In this document: one piece after another, positions 1 to 8,297 of the stretch
How the letters are laid out: each line of letters begins with the position of its first letter
Position numbering within the stretch: the first letter of the stretch is position 1
Made by a program: the position numbers and the translations under genes
Notes under the pieces: model-generated
The model's database searches: none
Seen by the model: the letters and a program-made list of their open reading frames with translations, nothing else
Told to the model about the DNA's origin: nothing
NCBI RefSeq assembly: GCF_014217855.1
Contig: NZ_CP059059.1
Span: 1,550,001 to 1,614,000, forward strand
Origin: Synechococcus sp. HK01-R
GTDB taxonomy: Bacteria; Cyanobacteriota; Cyanobacteriia; PCC-6307; Cyanobiaceae
Reading direction: 5' to 3'
DNA length: 64,000 nt

Positions 1-2
1 GC

Positions 3-611
3 GAAGCGATTACTGGAACTCCCTATCTGGGTGCTGATCAACTCGCTGCGGCCTGCGGTTCCGATGCCCCCGCCGGCACTGAAACCCATGGTGTGTCACC
101 GGAAGGTGCCCCTTGGACACGTTTCAGTGTGATGTCCCCCGCCCGTGCCGCTCAACAGGATCGTGAGCTTCGTTCCGGGGTCACTGGCACCGCCTATGAG
201 CAGGGGAGCCGCATCACCGGCCCTTTTGATATGGCCGGCGGAAAAGTCACGGGTACCGAGCAGTTTCGCTTCGATAACCGCGAATTCCAGAACCGGCAAC
301 AGCGACAGTTCCAGCCCACCGTGGCTGTGGTGAGTGAGCCTCCCACCAAGCCTGTCTCTCGGGTCACCGGCGAGGGTTCGTCCACCAAGGTCACCGGCGA
401 CGACTGGGACCGTGGTGAGCACGTCACGGGTACGGAAGGGGCTTCAGCCCGCCGTCGCAATCCTTCCCGTCCTGGCCCGATGAGCGCCATGTCGTCCTTC
501 GAACGCAAGCGCAACCAGGAAACGGAGTGGCCCGTCAGCCGTGTGACCGGCTCCTCTGGCAACACCGACAAAGGATCGCTGATCACCGTCTCCGGCGGCG
601 CTCGGGGCTGA
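3..611 (+). CDS. csoS2: Carboxysome assembly protein CsoS2, C-terminal part (5' end outside window)
   Basis: CsoS2 is the intrinsically disordered scaffold that ties Rubisco to the alpha-carboxysome shell. Only the last ~200 residues are present; the reading frame is open from base 3. The visible part carries the repeat signature of the middle/C-terminal regions: many V-T-G or I-T-G triplets (SGVTGT, SRITGP, GKVTGT, SRVTGE, TKVTGD, EHVTGT, SRVTGS) and the terminal peptide ending GSLITVSGGARG, the highly conserved CsoS2 C-terminus that contacts the shell. csoSCA starts 7 bases downstream on the same strand. Family identity is clear from the motifs and from the cso gene order; the N-terminal Rubisco-binding repeats lie off the edge. 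Confidence 0.95.
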   Translation, partial: EAITGTPYLGADQLAAACGSDAPAGTETHGVSPEGAPWTRFSVMSPARAAQQDRELRSGVTGTAYEQGSRITGPFDMAGGKVTGTEQFRFDNREFQNRQQRQFQPTVAVVSEPPTKPVSRVTGEGSSTKVTGDDWDRGEHVTGTEGASARRRNPSRPGPMSAMSSFERKRNQETEWPVSRVTGSSGNTDKGSLITVSGGARG

Positions 612-618
612 TCGAAGA

Positions 619-2409
619 ATGGTTCGCTCCCAACCATCGGCACGGAGCGGGCGCCCACTGGCTCCCACGGCTCCCACACGTCGTCAGCTGCAGTTGGCTC
701 AGGCCCTCTCCAGCTCAACTGAGATGGGACCCAACCAGGATCAACCCGGATCGGATCCAGTTGCTACCACCCGCAGTGCCGCCCTTGAACGGCGTAAGGC
801 GCTGACCACTGCGGGCAAAGCGGCAGTGGTGAATGATGCTCGTTTGTCCAGTGGACGGATTCGTTCAAGTCAGGACACCCGACGACCTGTCGTGCAGCGC
901 CCCTCCTGGATTCGCCGGGATCAATCGGCTGAACTTCAGCCTCAGGCATGCTCTCCTTCCGCTCGATTTCAAGCGGCCACAGTGTCTCGCAGAGGTGTGT
1001 TGGCTGCCCATCCCCTCACCCAGCTCTCCGAGAACAACAGGCTCCAGGCCTATGAACTGGAGGTCAAGGGACGTTTTGATCGCATCGTTCCTGTTCTCCA
1101 GAGGGTTTCAGCCTTCCAACACGACGCTGATTTCATTACCCAGGCTCAACGCTTAGCTCGGGCCGAGCTCGGATTTGATCTACCCGATCACATCCTTGAG
1201 AAAGCATGGGTGCGTCCCCTCGACATGCGCGCCCTGTTTGCCTGGTGTGTGTTCCAGGCCCATCAATCCCTGAGCGAGCGTTTCTTTCTCGATGACCCTC
1301 TCGGCGGTGCGTCCGGGAGTCAGCGCGCTGAGCAGTTCAACACTTTCTTGCTCGACTGCGGTTTCCATCTGCTTGATGTCACTCCCTGCGCGGATGGTCG
1401 TTTAGCCCATTCCATTGCCTACGCCCTCCGCATTCCCTTCAGTGCCGTGCGGCGTCGCTCCCATGCCGGAGCCATGTTCGACGTGGAAAACACGGTCAAT
1501 CGTTGGGTCAAAACCGAGCATCGCCGTTTTCGCGAACATGTTCCCAACGAGCCCCATGCCCCTACGCGTTATTTGAAAGTGGTTACGTACCACTTCAGTT
1601 CTTTAGATCCATCCCACCAAGGCTGTGCCGCCCACGGCAGCAACGACTCCCTGGCGGCCTCTGCAGGTTTGCAACGCCTCAAGGATTTCCGTGAAGCCGT
1701 TGAGAACAGCTTCTGCTGTGGTGCTTCGGTGGATCTTTTATTGATCGGTCTCGACACTGACACCGATGCGATCCGGGTTCATGTTCCGGATCGTGATGGT
1801 GCGATCAAGCTTGATCAATGGTTGTGTGCTGCAACTCTTTATGAGAGCACCGCCTGTCTGCAGGCTGATCAGGCTCGTGAGGCGGTCATCGCTGCGGTGG
1901 AAACCCACTCCACGACGGCTCCTGATCCGGGCATGGTGCGCTTCATTGCTGAGTTACTGATCAACAATTTCTCCCAACAGGATTACGTCCGTGCCCTGCA
2001 CCACGGGCCCTATCCCGATGCAGGCCATGCTGAACGCTTTATCGGTGTCGGCATCGGGTTCAAGGAGGTGCATCTACGCAACCTCACCTACTTCGCCCAT
2101 CTCGACACTGTTGAGGAAGGTGCTCCGGATCTCGATGTCGGCGTCAAGATCTTCAAGGGACTCAATGTTTCAAGGGATCTGCCAATCCCTGTCGTTGTCC
2201 GCTTCGATTACTCAGGCAAGGTTCCTGGTGCCAGAGAGCGGGCTGTCGCTGATTGCCATCGCGTCAACCAAGCGATCGCCGCCCGCTACACGGAGCTTGT
2301 TGACGCCGGCCTGCTCCACACCATGCTCACGGTCCGAGATCGTGACAACCCCTCCCCTGCCGAAACGGTAGGGTCCTCCCTCGATCCTGTCCGTCAGGAG
2401 GCTCACTGA
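619..2409 (+). CDS. csoSCA: Carboxysomal carbonic anhydrase CsoSCA (CsoS3, beta-type)
   Basis: Converts bicarbonate to CO2 inside the alpha-carboxysome. The product has 596 residues, versus about 515 in Halothiobacillus, because of a long basic, probably disordered N-terminus (about residues 1-120). The zinc ligands are recognisable: Cys257 (TPCADGR, with the Asp259-Arg pair), His325 (TYHF) and Cys336 (QGCAAHG); the 68- and 11-residue spacings resemble those of the known enzyme. Residues 54-69 (AALERRKALTTAGKAA) look like a CsoS2 N-terminal Rubisco-binding repeat (see findings). The start is the ATG 7 bases after the csoS2 stop; csoS4A begins 2 bases after the stop. Confidence 0.95.
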   Translation: MVRSQPSARSGRPLAPTAPTRRQLQLAQALSSSTEMGPNQDQPGSDPVATTRSAALERRKALTTAGKAAVVNDARLSSGRIRSSQDTRRPVVQRPSWIRRDQSAELQPQACSPSARFQAATVSRRGVLAAHPLTQLSENNRLQAYELEVKGRFDRIVPVLQRVSAFQHDADFITQAQRLARAELGFDLPDHILEKAWVRPLDMRALFAWCVFQAHQSLSERFFLDDPLGGASGSQRAEQFNTFLLDCGFHLLDVTPCADGRLAHSIAYALRIPFSAVRRRSHAGAMFDVENTVNRWVKTEHRRFREHVPNEPHAPTRYLKVVTYHFSSLDPSHQGCAAHGSNDSLAASAGLQRLKDFREAVENSFCCGASVDLLLIGLDTDTDAIRVHVPDRDGAIKLDQWLCAATLYESTACLQADQAREAVIAAVETHSTTAPDPGMVRFIAELLINNFSQQDYVRALHHGPYPDAGHAERFIGVGIGFKEVHLRNLTYFAHLDTVEEGAPDLDVGVKIFKGLNVSRDLPIPVVVRFDYSGKVPGARERAVADCHRVNQAIAARYTELVDAGLLHTMLTVRDRDNPSPAETVGSSLDPVRQEAH

Positions 2410-2411
2410 TC

Positions 2412-2738
2412 ATGCTCATCGTCAAGGTCATCAAGCCACTCGTCTCAACCAATCGGATCCCCGATTTTGAGCACAAGCATCTTCAGGTCGTCCTCGATGG
2501 CAGCACCAAAAAAGTGGCTGTTGATGCCGTCGGTGCCAAGCCCGGAGACTGGGTCATCTGCGTTTCCAGCTCTGCTGCCCGTGAGGCTGCCGGCAGCAAG
2601 TCTTATCCCAGTGACCTCACCATCGTTGGGATCATTGACCATTGGGAGCCCGATCCCCCGAAACCTCCCTCCACACCATCCGCACCTGCAGCGTCCCCTG
2701 CAGCTCCCCCAACCCCACCCCAGGGGGCTGCAGGCTGA
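2412..2738 (+). CDS. csoS4A: Carboxysome vertex protein CsoS4A (BMC-P) with proline-rich tail
   Basis: A pentameric EutN/CcmL-family shell protein that caps icosahedral vertices. Residues 1-79 form the whole conserved domain (MLIVKVIKPLVSTNR at the start, IVGIIDHWE at the end), which is the usual family length of about 83. It then continues as a 29-residue tail of Pro, Ala, Ser and Thr with 12 prolines. The stop overlaps the csoS4B start by one base (TGATG), so translation of the two vertex proteins is probably coupled. The tail is an unusual extension; its reading frame is set by the overlap, so it is not a run-on. Confidence 0.95.
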   Translation: MLIVKVIKPLVSTNRIPDFEHKHLQVVLDGSTKKVAVDAVGAKPGDWVICVSSSAAREAAGSKSYPSDLTIVGIIDHWEPDPPKPPSTPSAPAASPAAPPTPPQGAAG

Positions 2739-2989
2739 TGGAAATCATGCAGGTGCGGGGAACACTGATTTGCACGTATCGGGTCGCCGGACTTGATCAC
2801 ATGCACCTGCGCATTCTGGAAAACAACAAAGGCAAGAAACTTGTGGCTGTTGATCCCGTTGGTGCTCGAGAAGGGAACTGGGTTTTTACTGCCAGCGGCT
2901 CTGCGGCCCGTCATGCCTGTCCTGATAACACGGTCCTCACTGATCTCACCATCGGCGGGATCATCGATCACTGGACGCCGGATGGATAA
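2738..2989 (+). CDS. csoS4B: Carboxysome vertex protein CsoS4B (BMC-P)
   Basis: The second pentameric vertex protein of the alpha-carboxysome; 83 residues, the normal family length. Starting at the ATG in the TGATG overlap with csoS4A gives MEIMQVRGTL and ends IIDHWTPDG. The frame stays open further upstream, but that part is out of frame with csoS4A and does not match the family, so the overlap start is preferred. It shares the DPVGAREGNWVF and TIGGIIDHW core with CsoS4A but lacks the proline-rich tail. Confidence 0.94.
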   Translation: MEIMQVRGTLICTYRVAGLDHMHLRILENNKGKKLVAVDPVGAREGNWVFTASGSAARHACPDNTVLTDLTIGGIIDHWTPDG

Positions 2990-3033
2990 CTGATCGCCCC
3001 GTCCCGCTTCGTTCCATCCACTCCCTCCTCACC

Positions 3034-3717
3034 ATGGCCACTCCAACGCCCCGCCGTCGCTCTTCCGCTGGTTCCAGCCCGTCGGCTGCTTCCTCAGGTG
3101 CTTCTGTTCCCTCCACGTCCAGCGGAGCGCTGACCCCTGCGGCCGCGACCCCAGCGGCAAGCACCTCCGCAGCGGCTGACAAGACAACGCCGGCTGTCAA
3201 AAACACACCGGCTGCCAAGGCAACTGTCGATGTGACCGCCGTTGCCGCAGCCACAAGCACACGCCGCAGTGCTAGTTCCAGCACCACAAGCAGCCGTCGC
3301 AGCACAAGCGCGAGCCGATCGGGTACGAGTCGCTCGACCAGCACACGATCCAGCAGCGCTTCCGGTGGTGCCGCTCGCCGTGCCTCCTCGAGTGTCTCTG
3401 CGGCTGCAACGCCTGCACCGATCAAGGGCATTGCCCTCGGCATGATCGAAACCCGTGGGATGGTGCCTGCAATTGAAGCGGCCGATGCGATGACCAAAGC
3501 TGCCGAGGTGCAGCTGATCAGTCGCGAGTACGTCGGCGGTGGCTACGTGACCGTCATGGTGCGCGGTGAGACCGGTGCGGTGAACGCCGCTGTTCGCGCA
3601 GGCGCTGATGCCTGTGAGCGAGTAGGCGATGGCCTGGTGGCCGCCCATATCATTGCGCGTCCCCATCAGGAGGTTGAGCCTGCCTTGGTGGCGACCGGCG
3701 CCCGTCGCCGCCTCTGA
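3034..3717 (+). CDS. csoS1E: Carboxysome shell protein of the CsoS1E type (BMC-H with long disordered N-terminus)
   Basis: A single bacterial-microcompartment (BMC) domain lies at about residues 130-215 (IKGIALGMIETRGMVPAIEAAD ... VNAAVRAGADACERVGDGLVAAHIIARPH), the fold of hexameric shell proteins. It is preceded by about 130 residues of Ser/Thr/Ala/Pro with many Arg and Lys, clearly low-complexity and basic. Marine Synechococcus cso operons are known to carry such a gene after csoS4B, called csoS1E. The arm could face the lumen and touch Rubisco or CsoS2, or the cytosol; the sequence does not say. The gene lies 44 bases after csoS4B and is followed by an 84-base gap before ndhF4. Confidence 0.85.
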   Translation: MATPTPRRRSSAGSSPSAASSGASVPSTSSGALTPAAATPAASTSAAADKTTPAVKNTPAAKATVDVTAVAAATSTRRSASSSTTSSRRSTSASRSGTSRSTSTRSSSASGGAARRASSSVSAAATPAPIKGIALGMIETRGMVPAIEAADAMTKAAEVQLISREYVGGGYVTVMVRGETGAVNAAVRAGADACERVGDGLVAAHIIARPHQEVEPALVATGARRRL

Positions 3718-3750
3718 GTGGAATGGCGTTCCCGGACTCCCAATTCCGCT

Positions 3751-3756
3751 TAGATT
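3751..3756 (+). promoter_or_regulatory. Candidate -10 element upstream of ndhF4
   Basis: TAGATT in the csoS1E-ndhF4 gap fits the cyanobacterial TANNNT -10 pattern, and similar TAGATT boxes sit upstream of dnaA and ychF in this window. No convincing -35 is visible. It could allow the CO2-uptake genes to be transcribed apart from the shell genes. Confidence 0.35.
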
Positions 3757-3758
3757 CT

Positions 3759-3803
3759 CCGGCCAACGCGCCTTCGGCCGGAAACGTCTGAGTTCTTTTT
3801 TTT
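3759..3803 (+). other. GC-rich stem-loop followed by T8 tract before ndhF4
   Basis: CCGGCC (3759-3764) can pair with GGCCGG (3776-3781) around an 11-base loop, and eight T occupy 3796-3803. The T run lies 14 bases beyond the stem, too far for a canonical intrinsic terminator, and it runs into the TTG start of ndhF4. It may act as an attenuator, a processing site or a U-rich translation enhancer. Confidence 0.4.
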
Positions 3804-5646
3804 GAGCACGTTTTCCACCCTGACCATTGAGACCGCCTGGCTGATCCCCCTCTATGGATTGGCAGGAACCCTCGTGGCCCTTCCATGGGCCGCTGGCTGG
3901 TTTCGCAGGGATGCGCATCGCCCCCCCGCTTACCTCAACATCCTTCTCACCCTGATTGCCTTTGTGCATGGGAGTTGGGTGTTGCGTGAGGTGATGCTCA
4001 ATGGGCCTGTGTCTCTTGAGTTTCCCTGGCTGGCTTTTGCAGACCTGCAGCTCAACATCAGCTTCAGCCTGTCGCTGACCAACCTGGCGGCTCTTGAACT
4101 GATCACGGGTCTCAGCCTTCTGGCTCAGTTCTATTCACTCGGTTATCTCGATAAGGAGTGGGCCCTTGCCCGTTTCTTCGCTCTCCTCGGCTTTTTCGAG
4201 GGTGCGATGTCTGGAGTCGTGCTCAGTGACTCCCTGTTTCAGAGCTATTTCCTGCTGGAGATGCTCACCCTGTCCACCTACCTGCTGGTGGGGTTCTGGT
4301 ACGCCCAGCCGCTGGTGATCACCGCTGCCAGGGATGCCTTTCTCACCAAGCGCGTCGGCGATGTCCTCCTGCTGATGGGGGTGGTGTCTCTGGCTGCCTG
4401 GTCTGGAGTCATGGGCTTTCAGGATCTTTACGCCTGGTCAGCAACGCAACCCATGACCCCCATTGCCGCGACCCTGCTGGGTTTAGGTCTGATTGCTGGC
4501 CCGGTCGGAAAGTGCGCCCAGTTCCCCATGCACCTCTGGCTGGATGAAGCGATGGAGGGTCCGAACCCAGCTTCGATTTTGCGCAATTCCGTCGTTGTCA
4601 CCTGCGGCGCCATCGTTCTCCTCAAGGTGATGCCCCTGCTGCAGCAGGCTCCCGTCACCCTGGTGGTCCTTCAGGTGATTGGAATCATCAGTGCCCTTGG
4701 CGGCTCGCTGGTTTCGATTGCCCAGGTGGATATCAAACGGAATCTCTCCTATTCCACAACGGCGTATCTGGGCCTCGTCTTTATCGCCATTGCGTTGCAG
4801 GTGCCCGTCCTTGCACTCCTGCTGCTCTTTGCCCACGCCGTTTCCAAAGCTCTGCTGTCCATGAGCGTGGGTGGCGTGATCGCAGCCACCAATTGCCAGG
4901 ACATCACCGAACTCGGGGGGCTCGGTTCCCGTATGCCGGCAACCTCCGGATCCTTTCTGATCGGTTCGCTGGGTCTTGTTGGTTGTCTCCCGTTTGGGGG
5001 CTTCCTCTGCCTGGCCCAGTCTGTGGAGTTGATTGGCGCTCGTGAACCTGCCCTGGTTGTCGTGTTTCTCGTGACCAATGCGCTGACGGCCCTCAACCTC
5101 ACCCGCGTCTACCGCCAGGTGTTCCTGGGCCAGTCCCTGGCCAAGACCAGGAGAGCCGCGGAGATCAATTGGCAAATGGCCCTGCCGATGGTGGCGCTGT
5201 CTGTGATCGTTCTGATCACCCCGTTGTTGCTGATTCGCCTGGAGTCTCTGGATGGGCTGCTCGCTTTCCCCGTCTGGGCGGCCGCGCTTGTGGTTGGCAG
5301 TGGCCTGGTGGGACTTCTCATCGGAGCCTTGATCCCTCTGAATAAAGCCTGGTCCCGTTCCCTGAATCCCATTCTTCGCTGGTTCCAGGATCTCCTCGCT
5401 TTTGACTTCTATACCGAGCGCTTCTACCGCCTCACGATCGTGAATGTGGTAGCTGCCTTTTCAAAACTGGCTGATCGCTTTGATCGCACGGTGGTCGATG
5501 GTGTGCTCCATTTCCTGGCTCGTTTCTCCCTTCAAAGCGCCGATGGTCTCAAATTGAGCATCAGCGGTCAGAGCCAGAGCTACGTGCTCACGGTGGTGGC
5601 GGCGATTGTGCTGCTGCTGTTCAGCCTCAGCTGGCTTCTGAACTGA
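3802..5646 (+). CDS. ndhF4: NAD(P)H dehydrogenase subunit NdhF4 (CO2-uptake NDH-1)
   Basis: An NADH-quinone oxidoreductase chain-5-like membrane subunit (614 residues, many hydrophobic helices; proton-antiporter-like core with WLDEAMEGPNPASI and the AHAVSKALL segment). The gene neighbours ndhD4 and chpX identify it as the NdhF4 of the low-affinity, constitutive CO2-uptake complex in thylakoids. The only reasonable start is TTG at 3802, giving MSTFSTLTIETAWLIPLYGLAG; it sits inside a run of eight T and has no clear Shine-Dalgarno. ndhD4 starts 1 base after the stop. Confidence 0.92.
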   Translation: MSTFSTLTIETAWLIPLYGLAGTLVALPWAAGWFRRDAHRPPAYLNILLTLIAFVHGSWVLREVMLNGPVSLEFPWLAFADLQLNISFSLSLTNLAALELITGLSLLAQFYSLGYLDKEWALARFFALLGFFEGAMSGVVLSDSLFQSYFLLEMLTLSTYLLVGFWYAQPLVITAARDAFLTKRVGDVLLLMGVVSLAAWSGVMGFQDLYAWSATQPMTPIAATLLGLGLIAGPVGKCAQFPMHLWLDEAMEGPNPASILRNSVVVTCGAIVLLKVMPLLQQAPVTLVVLQVIGIISALGGSLVSIAQVDIKRNLSYSTTAYLGLVFIAIALQVPVLALLLLFAHAVSKALLSMSVGGVIAATNCQDITELGGLGSRMPATSGSFLIGSLGLVGCLPFGGFLCLAQSVELIGAREPALVVVFLVTNALTALNLTRVYRQVFLGQSLAKTRRAAEINWQMALPMVALSVIVLITPLLLIRLESLDGLLAFPVWAAALVVGSGLVGLLIGALIPLNKAWSRSLNPILRWFQDLLAFDFYTERFYRLTIVNVVAAFSKLADRFDRTVVDGVLHFLARFSLQSADGLKLSISGQSQSYVLTVVAAIVLLLFSLSWLLN

Positions 5647-5647
5647 G

Positions 5648-7162
5648 GTGAACGCCATGCTCTTGACCGTTCTTCTGCTGATCCCCTTTGGCGGGGCCCT
5701 CCTGATCTCTTGCCTGCCTGCCGGTACCCAGTCCGGTGGCATCAGGCGCGTGTCTCTGATGGTGTTGGCGATTCAGTGCCTGGCAGGGCTTCCGTTGCTC
5801 TGGGCCTTCGATTCCGCTCAGCAAGGTTTTCAGCTGGTTGAACGCATGCCATGGCTGCCCAGTCTTGGGCTCGACTACTCCCTCGCCGTCGATGGCCTTT
5901 CACTGCCGTTAGTGCTGATGAACGGAGTGCTCTGCCTGGTGGCAGCGTTTGCGTCCCGCAGCATTGAGAATCGGCCACGCATCTACTTCTCTCTCCTGCT
6001 GATCATCAGCGGTGCGGTGAATGGTGCCTTCCTGGCTCAGAACCTGTTGCTCTTCTTCCTGTTCTACGAATTGGAGCTCATTCCCCTCTGGCTGCTGATT
6101 GCGGTCTGGGGTGGCGCCAATCGCGCCTATGCCTCCACGAAATTTCTGATCGTCACCGCCGTTTCAGGGATTTTGATTCTGGCGGCATTCCTGGGAATGG
6201 CTGTCTTGACCGGCAGCGTTGATTTCGGCCTCCATCCTGTCCTCAGCTCCCAGATGGGGATTGTCAGCCAGTTGGTGCTGATGGGTGCTCTGCTGATCGG
6301 CTTCGGAATCAAGATTCCACTTTTTCCTTTCCATACTTGGCTGCCGGATGCTCACACCGAAGCCTCGACGCCGGTGTCCGTGCTTCTGGCAGGGGTCCTG
6401 CTCAAGCTGGGCACCTATGGTCTTCTGCGTTTCTGTCTTGGACTCTTCCCTGAGGCCTGGGCTGTCGCTGCTCCGTGGCTAGCCACCTGGGCGGCGGTGT
6501 CTGTGCTCTATGGATCCTTGGCCGCAATTGCCCAGACCGATATGAAGCGAATGGTGGCCTACAGCTCCGTGGGGCATATGGGCTATGTGCTGCTGGCGGC
6601 GGCAGCAGCCACCCCTGTTGCCCTGGAGGGCGCCCTTTTCCAGATGGTCAGCCATGGTTTGATTTCGGCGATTCTTTTCCTTGTCGTGGGTGTGGTTTAT
6701 TCGCGCACTGGCACCAGGGATCTGAATGTGTTGCGGGGCCTTCTCAACCCTCAGCGTGGCCTTCCATTGAGTGGCTCTTTGATGATCATCGGCGTCATGG
6801 CTAGTGCTGGCATTCCGGGGATGGCCGGCTTCATTGCCGAATTCCTGATTTTCCGAGGCAGTCTTGAGAGCTTCACCACAGCCACCCTGCTCAGCATGGT
6901 GGGCTCGGGTCTCACAGCGGTTTACTTCCTGCTGCTTGTCAATCGTGCCTTTTTTGGACGCTTGGCAATCACCGCTGGTGACGATGTCAACCCCCGGGTG
7001 CTTGAACCGGTTCCTTTTCAGGATCAAATGCCGGCCATCCTTCTCAGTTTTGGGGTCCTGATTCTCGGTTTGGCCCCTGATCTTCTGGTCGGTCTGAGCG
7101 AGGCGGCGACGACCGGCCTCAGTCAGCTCGCTCTCACCACCCTGCCCGGAGGCCTCTCCTGA
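5648..7162 (+). CDS. ndhD4: NAD(P)H dehydrogenase subunit NdhD4 (CO2-uptake NDH-1)
   Basis: A chain-4-type proton-pumping membrane subunit of NDH-1, 504 residues with about 14 hydrophobic segments. Visible family features are the FYELELIPLWLLI segment and the FPFHTWLPDAHTEA region, both typical of NuoM/NdhD. Together with NdhF4 it forms the distal membrane module that drives ChpX-catalysed CO2 hydration. The start is GTG at 5648 (MNAMLLTVLLL); an ATG three codons later is the alternative. The stop overlaps the chpX ATG by one base. Confidence 0.92.
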   Translation: MNAMLLTVLLLIPFGGALLISCLPAGTQSGGIRRVSLMVLAIQCLAGLPLLWAFDSAQQGFQLVERMPWLPSLGLDYSLAVDGLSLPLVLMNGVLCLVAAFASRSIENRPRIYFSLLLIISGAVNGAFLAQNLLLFFLFYELELIPLWLLIAVWGGANRAYASTKFLIVTAVSGILILAAFLGMAVLTGSVDFGLHPVLSSQMGIVSQLVLMGALLIGFGIKIPLFPFHTWLPDAHTEASTPVSVLLAGVLLKLGTYGLLRFCLGLFPEAWAVAAPWLATWAAVSVLYGSLAAIAQTDMKRMVAYSSVGHMGYVLLAAAAATPVALEGALFQMVSHGLISAILFLVVGVVYSRTGTRDLNVLRGLLNPQRGLPLSGSLMIIGVMASAGIPGMAGFIAEFLIFRGSLESFTTATLLSMVGSGLTAVYFLLLVNRAFFGRLAITAGDDVNPRVLEPVPFQDQMPAILLSFGVLILGLAPDLLVGLSEAATTGLSQLALTTLPGGLS

Positions 7163-8283
7163 TGCCCCACACCACGCCCCCGCTGCCCGATCACGAGGAG
7201 CTGGTCTCTCGCCTGCTCGCGGACGTTCCCTTGCTCGCTGACACTCCTGACCATCTTCTCCAGGTCGTGAATGTGCTCGAGAGTTACGGCCTCGTGCTGG
7301 ATGCTTACAGCCGCAACCTGGTGTATCAGGGGCAGACCCAGCTGCTCAATCCCTTCCCGACCCTTCGTTTTTTCCACGAGGGTTTCAGCCTCCAGCGCCT
7401 CTGGAGCCATTGGATCGGTGATCGGATCAACTTCGAATACGCCGAGTACTGCCAGAAGGCGATGTTTTGGCATGGCACCGGAGGGCTGGATGCCTACCTC
7501 GACAGTGATCCCTTCCAGACGGTTTGTGATCGGATCATTCGCCTCAAAGCCCGTCGCGATCCGCTGTTGGCGCTGGTGAATGGACTGTTTCCGGGTTTCG
7601 CACCCGAGGCGATTCGCTCACTCACCACCATCTATGCCCTTGGGCTGTTCTGGCGTGTGATGAGCGATATGTTTGTTGACCTTGCCCGTCGCTATCGCAT
7701 CGGTGAGGTGGCTTGCGTCAACGATGTGGTCCATCACATCCGTGATGGTCTGGTGGCTGCCGCCGCCAATCCGATCACCTACGAGGTGCAGGTCGGTGGT
7801 GAGACCATTTGGATCCTCCCGCCTGAAGCTGGCCTTACCTTCCTGGTGGATGTGGCTGTCCCTTATGTGGAGGCGGTGTTCTTCCGCGGGATGCCTTTCC
7901 TGGGAACCGTGTCGTACAACGCCCAGGCTCAGCAGATCTCTCCGGATCAAAGCAGCTTCCGCTACGGAGCGCTCTATGCCGACCCGCTTCCAAGCATGGG
8001 GGCGGGGATCCCTCCGAGCCTTTGCATGCAAGACATGTATCGCCACCTTCCCGATGAGCTCAGCCGCTGGTACGACAGCCATGGCCGAGGGCAGGCTGAT
8101 GTTCATGTGCAGATCTGTATCAGCTTCCAGAAGTCGATGTTCTGTGTCACCAACGCGGCGATTGCTGGCACCATGCCCCATCCTCTCAATGTCCAGGATC
8201 CCGAGTCACAGGCGGCCAACCATGCCTATGCGTCTGCCTGGGCTGAGCGATTGATGGGGACTCGCAGGGATGCTCTGCTCTAA
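7162..8283 (+). CDS. chpX: CO2 hydration protein ChpX (CupB)
   Basis: A soluble subunit that binds the NdhD4/NdhF4 membrane module and converts CO2 to bicarbonate vectorially, acting as an unusual carbonic anhydrase. The 373-residue product has the expected family features, including SHWIGDRINFEYAEYCQKAMFWHG and the central ALGLFWRVMSDMFVDLARRY. The gene overlaps ndhD4 by one base and is followed by a PCD-like gene and cbbX, so carbon uptake and Rubisco care are contiguous. Assignment to ChpX/CupB rather than ChpY/CupA rests on linkage to ndhF4/ndhD4 type genes and to the cso locus. Confidence 0.92.
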   Translation: MPHTTPPLPDHEELVSRLLADVPLLADTPDHLLQVVNVLESYGLVLDAYSRNLVYQGQTQLLNPFPTLRFFHEGFSLQRLWSHWIGDRINFEYAEYCQKAMFWHGTGGLDAYLDSDPFQTVCDRIIRLKARRDPLLALVNGLFPGFAPEAIRSLTTIYALGLFWRVMSDMFVDLARRYRIGEVACVNDVVHHIRDGLVAAAANPITYEVQVGGETIWILPPEAGLTFLVDVAVPYVEAVFFRGMPFLGTVSYNAQAQQISPDQSSFRYGALYADPLPSMGAGIPPSLCMQDMYRHLPDELSRWYDSHGRGQADVHVQICISFQKSMFCVTNAAIAGTMPHPLNVQDPESQAANHAYASAWAERLMGTRRDALL

Positions 8284-8297
8284 GTTCAGCGAAGCGT

